Assembly: GCA_902801125.1 (NCBI GenBank)
Contig: CADCGT010000005.1
Coordinates: forward strand, 22,890-86,889
Direction: 5' to 3'
Source: an uncultured Pseudomonadota bacterium
GTDB lineage: Bacteria; Pseudomonadota; Alphaproteobacteria; Rs-D84
DNA length: 64,000 nt
Under the pieces are notes generated by a model. It saw only the letters and a list, made by a program, of their open reading frames with translations, was not told the DNA's origin and did no database searches. Position numbers and translations under genes: made by a program. This document shows, piece by piece, positions 30,951 to 40,372 of this stretch (position 1 is the first letter of the stretch; each line of letters opens with the position of its first letter).

Positions 30951-31694
30951 GTGTCAAAATTGCGCACATTTGTTCGTCGTTTCCTTGATGCGTTTATTGA
31001 ATTTCTGTTCCCGCCCGCATGCCCGGTATGTGGTGCGTCCGTTGAAACACACGGCGAATTGTGCGGCGATTGTTGGGGTTGCTTTGATTGGATTGATGGT
31101 GCGCATTGCGCATGTTGCGGTTATCCGTTTCCCGATGATTACGAAGCATCGCCCGGCGCGCTGTGTCCGGTGTGTGCCGCGGGCAAGAACGAATTGGAAT
31201 ATGTCCGCGCGGCATGCGTATATGATGATATGTCGCGTTCGGTTATGTTGCCATTCAAACACGGTGGCCGCATACAGTACGCGCGTTTTATGTCGCATGC
31301 GATGATTTGGGCAATGCGCGATGTCGATATTGCGCCCGATTTAATTATGCCGGTACCATTGGCCAATCGGCGGTTATTTCACCGCGCCTATAACCAGGCG
31401 ACGCTTCTTTCGCGGGAAATTGCGCGTGTGTATAATGCGCCGATTGACTTTGACAGTGTGCGCCGAAAATACCGGCCGAACATGGGCCACAAAACACATG
31501 CGCAACGGTTTGAACATATTCGCGGTGTGTTTAATGTCGCGCGTCCCGAATGCATTCGTGGTAAAAAGATTTTGTTGGTTGATGATGTTATGACATCGGG
31601 CGCGACATTTGCGGAACTTTCGCGTGTTTTGCGGCGTGCCGGTGCGACGGAAATATACGGTGTGGTATTTTGTCGCGTTGTCCGCGCAGAATAA
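30951..31694 (+). CDS. comF: ComF family phosphoribosyltransferase-like protein
   Basis: A zinc-ribbon plus PRTase protein, linked in other bacteria to DNA uptake. Cys pairs CPVC, CGDC, CACC and CPVC form the N-terminal zinc modules. The PRPP-binding loop is LLVDDVMTSGATF near residue 205, and HRAYNQATLLSRE is also family-typical. The GTG at 30951 follows AGG with fair spacing; a GTG at 30936 inside the upstream gene is an alternative. Together with the pilin genes it could reflect competence, but comEC and comEA are not in this window. Confidence 0.87.
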   Translation: MSKLRTFVRRFLDAFIEFLFPPACPVCGASVETHGELCGDCWGCFDWIDGAHCACCGYPFPDDYEASPGALCPVCAAGKNELEYVRAACVYDDMSRSVMLPFKHGGRIQYARFMSHAMIWAMRDVDIAPDLIMPVPLANRRLFHRAYNQATLLSREIARVYNAPIDFDSVRRKYRPNMGHKTHAQRFEHIRGVFNVARPECIRGKKILLVDDVMTSGATFAELSRVLRRAGATEIYGVVFCRVVRAE

Positions 31695-31699
31695 ACCAA

Positions 31700-31728
31700 T
31701 TGATTTTTGGGGTTGTTTTTATTATAAT
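31700..31728 (+). promoter_or_regulatory. Promoter of the ankyrin gene
   Basis: TTGATT at 31700, a 17-base spacer and TATAAT at 31723, giving a leader of about 33 bases with AAAAGGA. Confidence 0.7.
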
Positions 31729-31767
31729 TCCTGTGTTCAAGAATTGGTTAACCAAAAGGAATTAATT

Positions 31768-32910
31768 ATGATCGATACAGATACAATGTTATTGTATGCA
31801 AAAACAGCAGAAGAAACAAAAAAAGCACTGGACGCAGGTGCAGGTGTTAATTGTACCACATGGCCAGATGAAACACCCTTAATGCGCGCTAAAACCGCGG
31901 AACAAACGAAATTATTGATTGCTGCTGGCGCAAGTGTTAATGCAAAGAATAAATATGGTCAAACAGCTTTGATGAAAGCAGAAACAGCAGAACAGACAAA
32001 ATTATTGATTGCTGCCGGCGCAGATGTCAATGCAAGGGATGAACGTGGCAAAACACCTTTGATGTGTGCCGAAACAGCGGAACAAATGAAATTATTGATT
32101 GCCGCCGGTGCAGATGTTAATGCAGAAGATAAGGATGGTGATACAGCTTTGATATATGCCCAAGATATATATGCCAAACTAATAAGTCAAAGATTATCAG
32201 GTCAAAGGTTTTCGCCAATAGAGGAAGCAAGAATATTAAAAGAACAAACAAAATTATCAATAGAAAAAACAAAATTATTGATTGCCGCTGGTGCAAATGT
32301 TAATGCAAAGGGCGATAATGATAAAACAGCTTTGATGCAGGCTCCAACAGTAGAACTGACAAAATTATTAATCGATGCCGGGGCAGATGTAAATGCAAAG
32401 GATGTTCTGGGCGAAACGGCCTTGATGAAAGCAGTTACAGCAGAAGAAACAAAACTGCTTATTGCCGCCGGGGCAGATATTAATGTAAGAAGTAAATATT
32501 ACCATTACACAGCTTTGATATGCGCCCACACAGTAGAACAAGCGAAGTTATTAATTGACGCAGGCGCGGATGTTGAAACAGGAGATTTCAAAACAGCCAC
32601 AGACGTTTATGAACGACGCGGTCGACCTGATTATACACAAGCGGAAGCAGTTTGGAAATTAATTAAAAAACAAGAGGAAATAAAAGAAGAAAAGAAAAAA
32701 ATACAACGTGAAAAAAATAATGAAACCAAACAGCGTTTAAAATCTAAACCACGTGATAAAAAAACGTCAGGTGTTGTTTTTGCTGATGCAATCGCAAAAA
32801 TGAAACTTTCCGGTGAAATAAAGGGTGATGTTACACCGGACCGCGCAAAAAAAATTATAACAAAAATGATGCGCGACCGTGCATTAAGTGAACGAAACGC
32901 AAAAAAATAA
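31768..32910 (+). CDS. Ankyrin-repeat protein with 30-residue units
   Basis: A 380-residue protein built of ankyrin-like repeats of the form TALMxAxTAEQTKLLIAAGA followed by DVNAxDxxGx. The period is 30 residues instead of the usual 33, the inter-helix turn being shorter. One repeat (about residues 130-180) is expanded by a helical insertion. The basic C-terminus after residue 290 is Lys/Glu-rich and ends with a small helical domain (TPDRAKKIITKMM). No signal peptide. Ankyrin proteins of host-associated alphaproteobacteria are often effectors; that role is only a possibility. The ATG at 31768 follows AAAAGGAATTAATT. Confidence 0.82.
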   Translation: MIDTDTMLLYAKTAEETKKALDAGAGVNCTTWPDETPLMRAKTAEQTKLLIAAGASVNAKNKYGQTALMKAETAEQTKLLIAAGADVNARDERGKTPLMCAETAEQMKLLIAAGADVNAEDKDGDTALIYAQDIYAKLISQRLSGQRFSPIEEARILKEQTKLSIEKTKLLIAAGANVNAKGDNDKTALMQAPTVELTKLLIDAGADVNAKDVLGETALMKAVTAEETKLLIAAGADINVRSKYYHYTALICAHTVEQAKLLIDAGADVETGDFKTATDVYERRGRPDYTQAEAVWKLIKKQEEIKEEKKKIQREKNNETKQRLKSKPRDKKTSGVVFADAIAKMKLSGEIKGDVTPDRAKKIITKMMRDRALSERNAKK

Positions 32911-32933
32911 TTTCAGCATGATTTATAACAAAT

Positions 32934-32957
32934 ACCGTCACGATTGTGGCGGTTTTT
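32934..32957 (+). terminator. Terminator after the ankyrin gene
   Basis: ACCGTCAC pairs with GTGGCGGT around GATT, followed by TTTTG. Confidence 0.75.
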
Positions 32958-33031
32958 GTTTAATAAGTTTTCAGAAAACCGGCACGTTTACAAAAATTGG
33001 GCGAGTAGCCATATAATCACCAATATGTCAC

Positions 33032-33059
33032 TTGAAATTCATTTTCTATTTGGTATTAT
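33032..33059 (+). promoter_or_regulatory. Promoter of valS
   Basis: TTGAAA at 33032, a 16-base spacer and TATTAT at 33054; the ATG is at 33088 behind an AAGGA site. Confidence 0.6.
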
Positions 33060-33087
33060 CTAATAAAAATAACCAAGGATAAAACAG

Positions 33088-35487
33088 ATGAAAATAGAAT
33101 TGGGTAAAAATATAGCCACACGCGACATAGAAACGCGGATTCAAAAATTTTGGGATGAAAATAATTTTTGGGATAACGATGTAAATTCCACCAAGAAATC
33201 ATTCTGTGTTATGATGCCCCCGCCGAATGTCACGGGAAACCTGCATATGGGACATGCGTTGGATAATGTTTTGACCGATATTATTTGTCGGTATAAACGT
33301 ATGTCCGGGTTTGATGTGCTGTGGCAACCGGGAACAGACCATGCGTCAATCGCGACCCAGTTATTGGTTGAACGTGACCTGTCAAAGCGCGGTATAAATC
33401 CGCATGCGTTGTCATTAGATGAAAAATTGGATGCCGCGTGGAAATGGAAAAATGACAAAGGCGGCCAGATTTTGAACCAATTGCACGTTTTGGGTGTGAC
33501 ACCGGTTTGGCATCGTGAACGGTTTACAATGGACGAAGGATTGTCGCGTGCGGTGACGAAACTGTTTGTAAAAATGTATAACGAAGGTTTAATTTATCGT
33601 GAGAAACGCCTTGTGAATTGGTGTCCGCGTCAACAAACATCTGTGTCGGATTTAGAGGTTGAAACCCGCGAAGAACACGGTAAATTTTACTATTTCAATT
33701 ATCCGTTGGTTGGTGGTGGATTTGTTGAAATTGCAACAACGCGACCCGAAACATTGTTTGGCGATGCGGCAATTGCGATTCACCCCGAAAACAAAAAATT
33801 AAACCACTTGATTGGCAAAAAGGCAATCATACCGTTGACCAATATTGAAATTCCAATTGTGGGCGATATTCACGCCGACCCAGAAAAGGGAACGGGCGCG
33901 GTAAAAATCACACCGGCACATGACTTTGATGATTACGAGGTTGGCATGCGCCATAACCTGGCTATGACATGTATATTGACGCCGGATGCAAAATTGATAA
34001 GCGCATCGCCGGTACCAGAAAAATATTGGGGAATGGACCGGTATGATGCACGCAAGGCAATTGTTGCGGATATTGAATCTGCAGGTCTTATGACAAAGAT
34101 AGAAGACCGCACGATTCCAACGCCATATTCTGAACGTGGGGGCGTGCCGGTTGAACCGATGTTGACCATGCAGTGGTTTGTTGACGCCGAAAAATTGGCA
34201 AAGCCGGTGGTTGAGAAAATTGAATCCGGCGCGGTGAATTTTTTACCTGAACATCGCTATAACCTGTTTATGGCATGGATGAAGAACATTCGGCCATGGA
34301 CAATTTCACGGCAATTGTGGTGGGGACATCATATTCCGGCCTGGTATGATTCGGACGGAAATGTTTATGTCGCCGAAACCGAACAAGACGCAATTAAACA
34401 ATCCGGCGGAAAAACACTTACCCGCGACCCAGATGTATTAGATACATGGTTTTCATCGGGGCTGTGGCCATTTTCGACATTGGGTTGGCCGGATGAAACG
34501 CCGGAATTAAAGCGTTATTATCCAACCGATTTATTATACACCGGGGCCGATATTATATTCTTTTGGGTTGCGCGTATGATGATGATGGGATTGTATGTGA
34601 TGGGCGATATTCCAATCAAAACCGTGAATTTCCACGGGCTGGTCCGCGATGCGCGTGGGCAAAAGATGTCCAAGACCAAGGGAAACGGCACAGACCCAAT
34701 GGACCCGATTGAAAAATTTGGTGCCGACGCATTGCGTTATTGGATTGCAACCGCACCAATTGGCACAGATTTGCGTTACAGTGATGACGAAGTTAAACGC
34801 GGTTCTAAATTACTTACGAAACTTTGGAATGTTGCAAAATTCGTCCTTGGTAATTTGGAAGATTTTGAACCAACGGGCGATGCGCCGGCGGTGGCGACCC
34901 GGCCAATTGAAGACCGTTGGATTTTGTCTGAATTGAACAAAGCGGTTGCCGAAACGCGCAAACATTTGGACAGGTATGATAACTATAATGCGCGTGCGGC
35001 GATTGACACATTTTTCTGGGATGTGCTGTGTGACCAGTATATTGAATTTATCAAAGACCGTTTTTGGTCGCCGGAAAAATATGGCTTGGAATCAAAACGC
35101 GCGGCACAATGGACACTGTGGACGGTGTTGCGCAATATAATCGGTCTGTATGCGCCATTTATTCCGTTCCTTACCGAAGAATTGTGGCAACGGATATACC
35201 AACCCTATGAGGGTGGCAAAACACTGCACTTGACCGATTATCCGGCCGTCCGTGAAGAATATAATACGGATGTTGCCGATATGAAATATGCGATTGACAC
35301 GGTGCACGATGTTCGCGGCCTTCGCACAGAACGCAAGGTTGGTAATGGTGCAAAACTTGAAACATTGACCGTGAAGCGCGATGTTCCGGCGTCGCTTTAT
35401 GAATTGATTAAATCTGCGGCGCGTGCGAATAACATTGTTGTGGGCGATTCGGTGGACTTTGTTGTCGCACCACAAGAGGCGAAATAA
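33088..35487 (+). CDS. valS: Valyl-tRNA synthetase
   Basis: Charges tRNA-Val. The class I signatures are PPPNVTGNLHMGHA (HIGH box) and KMSKTKGNG (KMSKS box). The editing domain shows TTRPETLFGDAA. The N-terminal region is of the bacterial type (GTDHASIATQ). At 799 residues it is shorter than the ~880-950 of many bacteria: it ends soon after the anticodon-binding domain and shows no Lys/Glu-rich C-terminal coiled-coil arm. A thioesterase gene begins one base after the stop and is probably coupled. Confidence 0.95.
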   Translation: MKIELGKNIATRDIETRIQKFWDENNFWDNDVNSTKKSFCVMMPPPNVTGNLHMGHALDNVLTDIICRYKRMSGFDVLWQPGTDHASIATQLLVERDLSKRGINPHALSLDEKLDAAWKWKNDKGGQILNQLHVLGVTPVWHRERFTMDEGLSRAVTKLFVKMYNEGLIYREKRLVNWCPRQQTSVSDLEVETREEHGKFYYFNYPLVGGGFVEIATTRPETLFGDAAIAIHPENKKLNHLIGKKAIIPLTNIEIPIVGDIHADPEKGTGAVKITPAHDFDDYEVGMRHNLAMTCILTPDAKLISASPVPEKYWGMDRYDARKAIVADIESAGLMTKIEDRTIPTPYSERGGVPVEPMLTMQWFVDAEKLAKPVVEKIESGAVNFLPEHRYNLFMAWMKNIRPWTISRQLWWGHHIPAWYDSDGNVYVAETEQDAIKQSGGKTLTRDPDVLDTWFSSGLWPFSTLGWPDETPELKRYYPTDLLYTGADIIFFWVARMMMMGLYVMGDIPIKTVNFHGLVRDARGQKMSKTKGNGTDPMDPIEKFGADALRYWIATAPIGTDLRYSDDEVKRGSKLLTKLWNVAKFVLGNLEDFEPTGDAPAVATRPIEDRWILSELNKAVAETRKHLDRYDNYNARAAIDTFFWDVLCDQYIEFIKDRFWSPEKYGLESKRAAQWTLWTVLRNIIGLYAPFIPFLTEELWQRIYQPYEGGKTLHLTDYPAVREEYNTDVADMKYAIDTVHDVRGLRTERKVGNGAKLETLTVKRDVPASLYELIKSAARANNIVVGDSVDFVVAPQEAK

Positions 35488-35488
35488 A

Positions 35489-36238
35489 ATGAGCAATGCA
35501 AAATTGGTTGTTAAACGCGAATTGCAAACCTATCAATGCGACAGGTATGGCAATATGCGGCCCGGAATCCTTATGAACGAACTCCAGGGTATGGGTGACG
35601 CGCATGCAGAAAACCTTGGGTGTGGGCGGACATTTATTCATGAAAACAATATCGCGTGGGTTGTGACGCATTACCTGGTTGACATTGTGGAAATGCCGCG
35701 CAACGGCGAAATGTTAGAATATTCGTCATGGCCCGCGGTCCAGGATAACCTGCGTGCGACACGTGATTTTGAAATTCGCGGGGCCGATGGCCGATTACTG
35801 GTTCGGGCAACATCACAATGGATTTTAATAGACCTGGGGCGGCGGCGGCCGTTGCGCCTGAACGAATGGTTAAAGATGGATTGGCCGACACCAATGCGCG
35901 CATACGACCGAAAATTTGAAAAGTTCGCGGATTTCGAAGCGGAAAAAACGCATGTATTCAAATGCCGATTCGATGATATAGATGAAAATCAACATATAAA
36001 TAACGCGGTCTATGCCGTGTGGGCAACGGAAAGTGCGGGGTACGAATATCGCAATACGCACAAATTGCGTGGCATAGAATTAAACTATAAACACGAAATC
36101 GAACCAACAATGCCAGAGGTTTATATAGATGTTAAAATCGACGGCACAACAACATATCACCGTATTCGCACCAAAGGCGCGGACGGCACAGACACCGAAA
36201 ATGCCCAGGTTGTATGTTTTTGGGAACCGCGTGATTAA
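35489..36238 (+). CDS. Acyl-ACP thioesterase (FatA/FatB-like)
   Basis: A 249-residue double hot-dog protein. The first half has GNMRPGILMNELQGMGDAHA and NIAWVVTHYLVDI; the second has DDIDENQHINNAVYAVWATE, with the Asn-His pair typical of the acyl-ACP thioesterase family (PF01643). It would release free fatty acids from acyl-ACP. The start at 35489 is one base after the valS stop. A bidirectional terminator follows. Confidence 0.85.
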   Translation: MSNAKLVVKRELQTYQCDRYGNMRPGILMNELQGMGDAHAENLGCGRTFIHENNIAWVVTHYLVDIVEMPRNGEMLEYSSWPAVQDNLRATRDFEIRGADGRLLVRATSQWILIDLGRRRPLRLNEWLKMDWPTPMRAYDRKFEKFADFEAEKTHVFKCRFDDIDENQHINNAVYAVWATESAGYEYRNTHKLRGIELNYKHEIEPTMPEVYIDVKIDGTTTYHRIRTKGADGTDTENAQVVCFWEPRD

Positions 36239-36258
36239 ATATAATTATGTAAATAAAA

Positions 36259-36288
36259 ATGCCGGATTTTTTCCGGCATTAAATTTTT
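36259..36288. terminator. Bidirectional terminator
   Basis: AATGCCGGA pairs with TCCGGCATT around TTTT, with a T run on one side and A-rich DNA on the other. It lies between convergent genes. Confidence 0.8.
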
Positions 36289-36298
36289 TTGATTTGTT

Positions 36299-37288
36299 TT
36301 ATTGAACCCAAACTTCGGCAAATGCGGTCGGCGTATTCGTACTTGGTGCGCCCGCCGCCACCGGCACAGTCACGTATGCCGCAGAAACATTTGCATTTGC
36401 ATCGTTACCTGTATAGGTCAAAACCTTACCATTTGCAACACCCGACTCCGGTTTTGTTTGTTTGTCATTTAACGCAGTTGTTGTTGCGGCGTTGGTCAAT
36501 GCGTGCGTAGTATCCGTTGTACTTTGTGTGCCGGTCAATATATTGCTTGCTGCGGTTGCCGATTGTGAATTGACATAAGCTTTTACGGCACCAGCGGTTG
36601 GTAATTTTGCGAAATCTGCTTCGCCAGAATCGGCATTTGCCAATGTTCCGTCCGTTGTTGCATTAACATCAATTTTTGCATTGTTCGCATTTGAACCCTG
36701 GCCAACAGTGGTGTATGTCCCGTTTTCCAATGTTTTCCATGAACCCGATGCGCCACCGAGTTGATAATTCGCGGTAGATACGGCCTGTTTCCCGGATATG
36801 TCAACACTAACATCGCCCAATTCCAAATTACCAGAAGAGTTTACAACCAACGCCTTGCCAACATTTGCGTTGTTTGTCCCTGTTCCCTGATTCTTGGCAA
36901 CCGCGTATTCTTTGACCGCGGCCGCCGATGGATACATAACCTGGTCCTGGCCCGCTGCACTTCCCGCGGCCAGGTCACCAATCTTTTGGCCAGTTGTTGC
37001 GGTTCCATTTAATTTATTGGATTTATCTTCTTTGCCCGATACATCAGCGCCAACCGTATTGCTTGCCGCGGTGGTGACAATACCATCATTTCCAACAACC
37101 AAAACCTTGCCAGCATTTGTCGATCCCTGGTCTCTATTAAGCTTCTTTCCAACCTCCATATCGACATACGTCTGACTTGTCACGACGGTATTTGCAAACG
37201 CCACAGACGGCACCGCCATAAGCAGTGAAAGCATGGAAATTTTCCCCAATTTCTGCAGATAATTCATGGCCTCCCACTTCCTTACCAT
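36299..37288 (-). CDS. YVD-family secreted repeat protein, long member
   Basis: A 329-residue protein. The signal peptide ends in VAFA, and the mature start NTVVTSQTYVDMEVGKKL is the family head. The body is Asn/Gly/Ala/Thr/Val-rich with repeated GKxLVVxxxG units (GKVLVVGNDG, GKALVVNSSG, GKVLTYTGND) and AAAVKEYAV/AGAVKAYVN helices. This resembles fibre or head-domain repeats of adhesins. The ATG at 37288 sits seven bases after AAAGGA; an ATG at 37267 follows GGGAGG too closely. It has no cysteines and ends in EVWVQ. Surface adhesin is an inference. Confidence 0.75.
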   Translation of the reverse strand: MVRKWEAMNYLQKLGKISMLSLLMAVPSVAFANTVVTSQTYVDMEVGKKLNRDQGSTNAGKVLVVGNDGIVTTAASNTVGADVSGKEDKSNKLNGTATTGQKIGDLAAGSAAGQDQVMYPSAAAVKEYAVAKNQGTGTNNANVGKALVVNSSGNLELGDVSVDISGKQAVSTANYQLGGASGSWKTLENGTYTTVGQGSNANNAKIDVNATTDGTLANADSGEADFAKLPTAGAVKAYVNSQSATAASNILTGTQSTTDTTHALTNAATTTALNDKQTKPESGVANGKVLTYTGNDANANVSAAYVTVPVAAGAPSTNTPTAFAEVWVQ

Positions 37289-37315
37289 ATCAAAATCCTT
37301 TACCTTCTTGGTTCC

Positions 37316-37344
37316 ATTCTATCATTTTACGATGACCTTGTAAA
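37316..37344 (-). promoter_or_regulatory. Promoter of the long YVD gene
   Basis: On the minus strand TTTACA, a 17-base spacer and TAGAAT predict a start near 37309. Confidence 0.6.
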
Positions 37345-37384
37345 TAACAAAATCACACAAAACTAAATTTTTTACATATATTTC

Positions 37385-37418
37385 GTGCGCCAACCAAGAA
37401 TACCAAAAATCGGCGCAC
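37385..37418. repeat. Inverted repeat in the divergent promoter region
   Basis: GTGCGCC and GGCGCAC flank a 20-base loop, between the divergent YVD and ppdK genes. It could be an operator or the leader hairpin of ppdK. Confidence 0.5.
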
Positions 37419-37588
37419 AAAATAACATGTAAAGTTTGTTTGTTGTGTTGTTATGCGACAATCATACCATAAAAACGAAACTTTTCCAAACACAAAAAAC
37501 AAAATATTTGAAAAAAATCTTTTTTTATTTGCAATGTAAGAAAATTTTTTTAAAAATATGCGCGCAAATAAACAACAAAGGAGAAGCC

Positions 37589-40246
37589 ATGAGCAATAAA
37601 TGGGTATATACTTTCGGTGATGGACACGCCGAAGGCCGTGCAGATATGCGCAACCTGTTGGGCGGCAAAGGCGCGAATTTGGCCGAGATGAATTTGGTCG
37701 GTTTGCCTGTGCCGGCGGGATTTACCGTCACGACCGAGGTTTGTACATATTATTACGAAAATAATCAAACATATCCGACCGATTTAATGGACCAGGTTCG
37801 GGCCGGCATCAACCATATTGAACGGATTATGGGCAAGAAATTTGCCGATATGGAAAATCCTTTGTTGGTGTCTGTGCGTTCGGGCGCGCGCGTTTCTATG
37901 CCGGGCATGATGGATACAGTTTTGAATTTGGGTTTGAATGACGAAACCGTCAAAGCCTTGGCGCGTCATTCGGGCAACGAACGATTCGCGTATGATTCGT
38001 ATCGTCGCTTTATTATGATGTTTTCTGATGTTGTGTTGGGTGCGGATATTGACCTGTTTGAACACACATTGGAAAAAATGAAAGAATCCAAGGGATACAA
38101 GGTTGATACTGAATTGACCGCCGACGATTTGAAAGAATTGGTTGAACAATTCAAAGAAATCGGTGTTAAAATTGGTAAAGTTTTCCCGCAAGACCCCTGG
38201 GAACAATTAAAATTGGGTATCGGTGCCGTTTTCGGTTCGTGGATGAGCAAAAAGGCCATCACATATCGCAAATTGAATAACATTCCGGGCGATTGGGGAA
38301 CCGCGGTGAATGTCCAGGCAATGGTCTTTGGAAATTCGGGCGACGATTCGGCAACGGGTGTATGTTTCTCGCGCGATCCGGCAACCGGTGAAAATAAATA
38401 CTATGGCGAATATTTGATAAACGCCCAGGGCGAAGATGTTGTCGCGGGTATTCGCACCCCACAACCAATGAGCAAGGATGATTCCGGACGCGTGTCGTTG
38501 GAAGAAGCCATGCCGGCGGTCTATAAAGAACTTTGCGATGTTCGTGAAAAATTGGAAAAACATTACAAAGACATGCAAGATATGGAATTCACAATCGAAC
38601 ATGGAAAACTTTGGATGTTGCAATGCCGTAATGGTAAACGCACGGCGGCGGCGGCGGTTCGCATGGCGGTTGAAATGGTTGGCGAAGGTTTGCTTACCAA
38701 AGAAGAGGCGATTTTGCGTGTTGGTGCCGACCAATTAAATCACTTGTTGCATCCTATGTTGGACCCCAAGGCCGAAAAGAAAGTTATTGCGACGGGTCTG
38801 CCGGCCTCCCCTGGTGCCGCGGTGGGAATGGCGGTATTCAATGCCGAAGACGCGGAAAAATGGGCGGCCGAAGGCAAGAAAGTTATGCTTATCCGTGTTG
38901 AAACATCGCCCGAAGATATTGCCGGTATGAACGCGGCCCAGGGTGTTATCACGGCACGTGGTGGTATGACATCACACGCGGCGGTGGTTGCGCGTGGTAT
39001 GGGAACACCGTGTGTGTCGGGTTCTGCGGACATCAAAATCGATTATGAAACCAAGACAATGAAAACAACATCTGGCGCGGTTATCCACGAAGGTGATTGG
39101 GTTTCCATCGATGGTGCGCGTGGCGAGATTATTGAAGGTGCGGTTCCGACGGTGTCTGTGGAATTGACGGGTAATTTTGGCACACTTATGCAATGGGTTG
39201 ATGAAATCAAAACTTTGACGGTCAAGGCAAATGCCGAAACACCAAAAGACGCCAAACAGGCGCGCGATTTTGGTGCCGAAGGTATTGGTTTGGCGCGAAC
39301 CGAACATATGTTCTTTGACCCGGCGCGAATCCAAGATATGCGTGAAATGATTTTGGCCAATGACGAGGCCGGTCGCCGCGCGGCATTGGCGAAATTGTTG
39401 CCGTATCAAAAGGCAGACTTTATAGAATTGTTCAAAATTATGGACGACCTGCCGGTCACAATCCGTTTGATTGACCCGCCATTACATGAATTCTTGCCAC
39501 ATACAGACGCGGAAATGGCGGAATTGGCGGCGCACATTGGCAAAACGGTTGAATTTGTTAAATCGCGTGCTGATGCACTGCACGAACAAAACCCGATGTT
39601 GGGTCATCGTGGATGCCGTTTGGCAATTACATATCCGGAAATCTGTGAAATGCAGACCCGCGCGATTTTGTCGGCGGCATTGGAATGCAAGAAATCAGGC
39701 GTTTCGGTTCATCCAGAAATCGAAGTCCCATTGGTTGGTTCCAAGAAAGAAGTTGACATTGTTAAATCGGTTATTGATGCGACCGCGTCGGCACTTTTTG
39801 CCGAAGTTGGCGAATCGATTGAATATACGGTTGGTTCAATGATTGAATTGCCGCGTGCGGCGGTTTTGGCGAATGAAATCGCGGAAAGTTGCGAATTCTT
39901 TGAATTTGGAACAAACGATTTGACACAAACCACATTGGGAATGTCGCGTGATGATACCGGTAAAATCTTGGATGAATACCGTGCGCGCGGCGTCTATGTT
40001 GCGGACCCGTTCGCATCGGTTGACCAATTGGGTGTTGGGTTGTTGATTAAAGACGCGGTCCAGAAAGCGCGTGCAACCAAGGGCGACAAGATTCACCTTG
40101 GCGTATGTGGCGAACACGGTGGCGACCCAGAATCAATTGAATTCTTCCACAAATGCGGATTTAATTCGGTGTCGTGCAGTCCGTTCCGCGTGCCAATCGC
40201 ACGCCTTGCGGCGGCCCAGGCGGCGGTTAAATTCCCGCGTAATTAA
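37589..40246 (+). CDS. ppdK: Pyruvate, phosphate dikinase
   Basis: Interconverts pyruvate, ATP and phosphate with phosphoenolpyruvate, AMP and pyrophosphate; it can run glycolysis in a pyrophosphate-saving mode or make PEP. The N-terminal ATP-grasp domain starts near GGKGANLAEM. The central phospho-histidine is in GGMTSHAAVVARGMG, and the C-terminal TIM barrel ends with the CGEHGGD Cys motif. Length (885) is typical. The ATG at 37589 follows AAAGGAGA. The open frame extends upstream to 37436 through non-conserved A/T-rich sequence. A strong terminator follows. Confidence 0.95.
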   Translation: MSNKWVYTFGDGHAEGRADMRNLLGGKGANLAEMNLVGLPVPAGFTVTTEVCTYYYENNQTYPTDLMDQVRAGINHIERIMGKKFADMENPLLVSVRSGARVSMPGMMDTVLNLGLNDETVKALARHSGNERFAYDSYRRFIMMFSDVVLGADIDLFEHTLEKMKESKGYKVDTELTADDLKELVEQFKEIGVKIGKVFPQDPWEQLKLGIGAVFGSWMSKKAITYRKLNNIPGDWGTAVNVQAMVFGNSGDDSATGVCFSRDPATGENKYYGEYLINAQGEDVVAGIRTPQPMSKDDSGRVSLEEAMPAVYKELCDVREKLEKHYKDMQDMEFTIEHGKLWMLQCRNGKRTAAAAVRMAVEMVGEGLLTKEEAILRVGADQLNHLLHPMLDPKAEKKVIATGLPASPGAAVGMAVFNAEDAEKWAAEGKKVMLIRVETSPEDIAGMNAAQGVITARGGMTSHAAVVARGMGTPCVSGSADIKIDYETKTMKTTSGAVIHEGDWVSIDGARGEIIEGAVPTVSVELTGNFGTLMQWVDEIKTLTVKANAETPKDAKQARDFGAEGIGLARTEHMFFDPARIQDMREMILANDEAGRRAALAKLLPYQKADFIELFKIMDDLPVTIRLIDPPLHEFLPHTDAEMAELAAHIGKTVEFVKSRADALHEQNPMLGHRGCRLAITYPEICEMQTRAILSAALECKKSGVSVHPEIEVPLVGSKKEVDIVKSVIDATASALFAEVGESIEYTVGSMIELPRAAVLANEIAESCEFFEFGTNDLTQTTLGMSRDDTGKILDEYRARGVYVADPFASVDQLGVGLLIKDAVQKARATKGDKIHLGVCGEHGGDPESIEFFHKCGFNSVSCSPFRVPIARLAAAQAAVKFPRN

Positions 40247-40250
40247 AAAC

Positions 40251-40274
40251 AAAATGCCCTTCGGGGCATTTTTT
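40251..40274 (+). terminator. Terminator after ppdK
   Basis: AAAATGCCC pairs with GGGGCATTTT around TTC, followed by TT. It merges with repeat R6. Confidence 0.8.
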
Positions 40275-40372
40275 AGTGGCCTGTGTAAGTGGGCGGTGGT
40301 TAGTAGATTCTGGAATAATTTCATAATTACGAACTAATTCCAGAGACTACTAACCACTAACACCAACCACTA
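40274..40372. repeat. TAGTGGTTAG-type repeat element R6
   Basis: TAGTGGCCTGTGTAAGTGG and GTGGTTAGTAG words on the left, GATTCTGGAATAA paired with TAATTCCAGAGAC in the centre, and ACTAACCACTAACACC words on the right. It provides the TAG stop of the PagL-like gene. Confidence 0.85.

Noticed and set aside
37436..37588. N-terminal extension of ppdK
   Set aside because: The sequence is A/T-rich and unlike the family, and the ATG at 37589 has a strong AAAGGAGA site.
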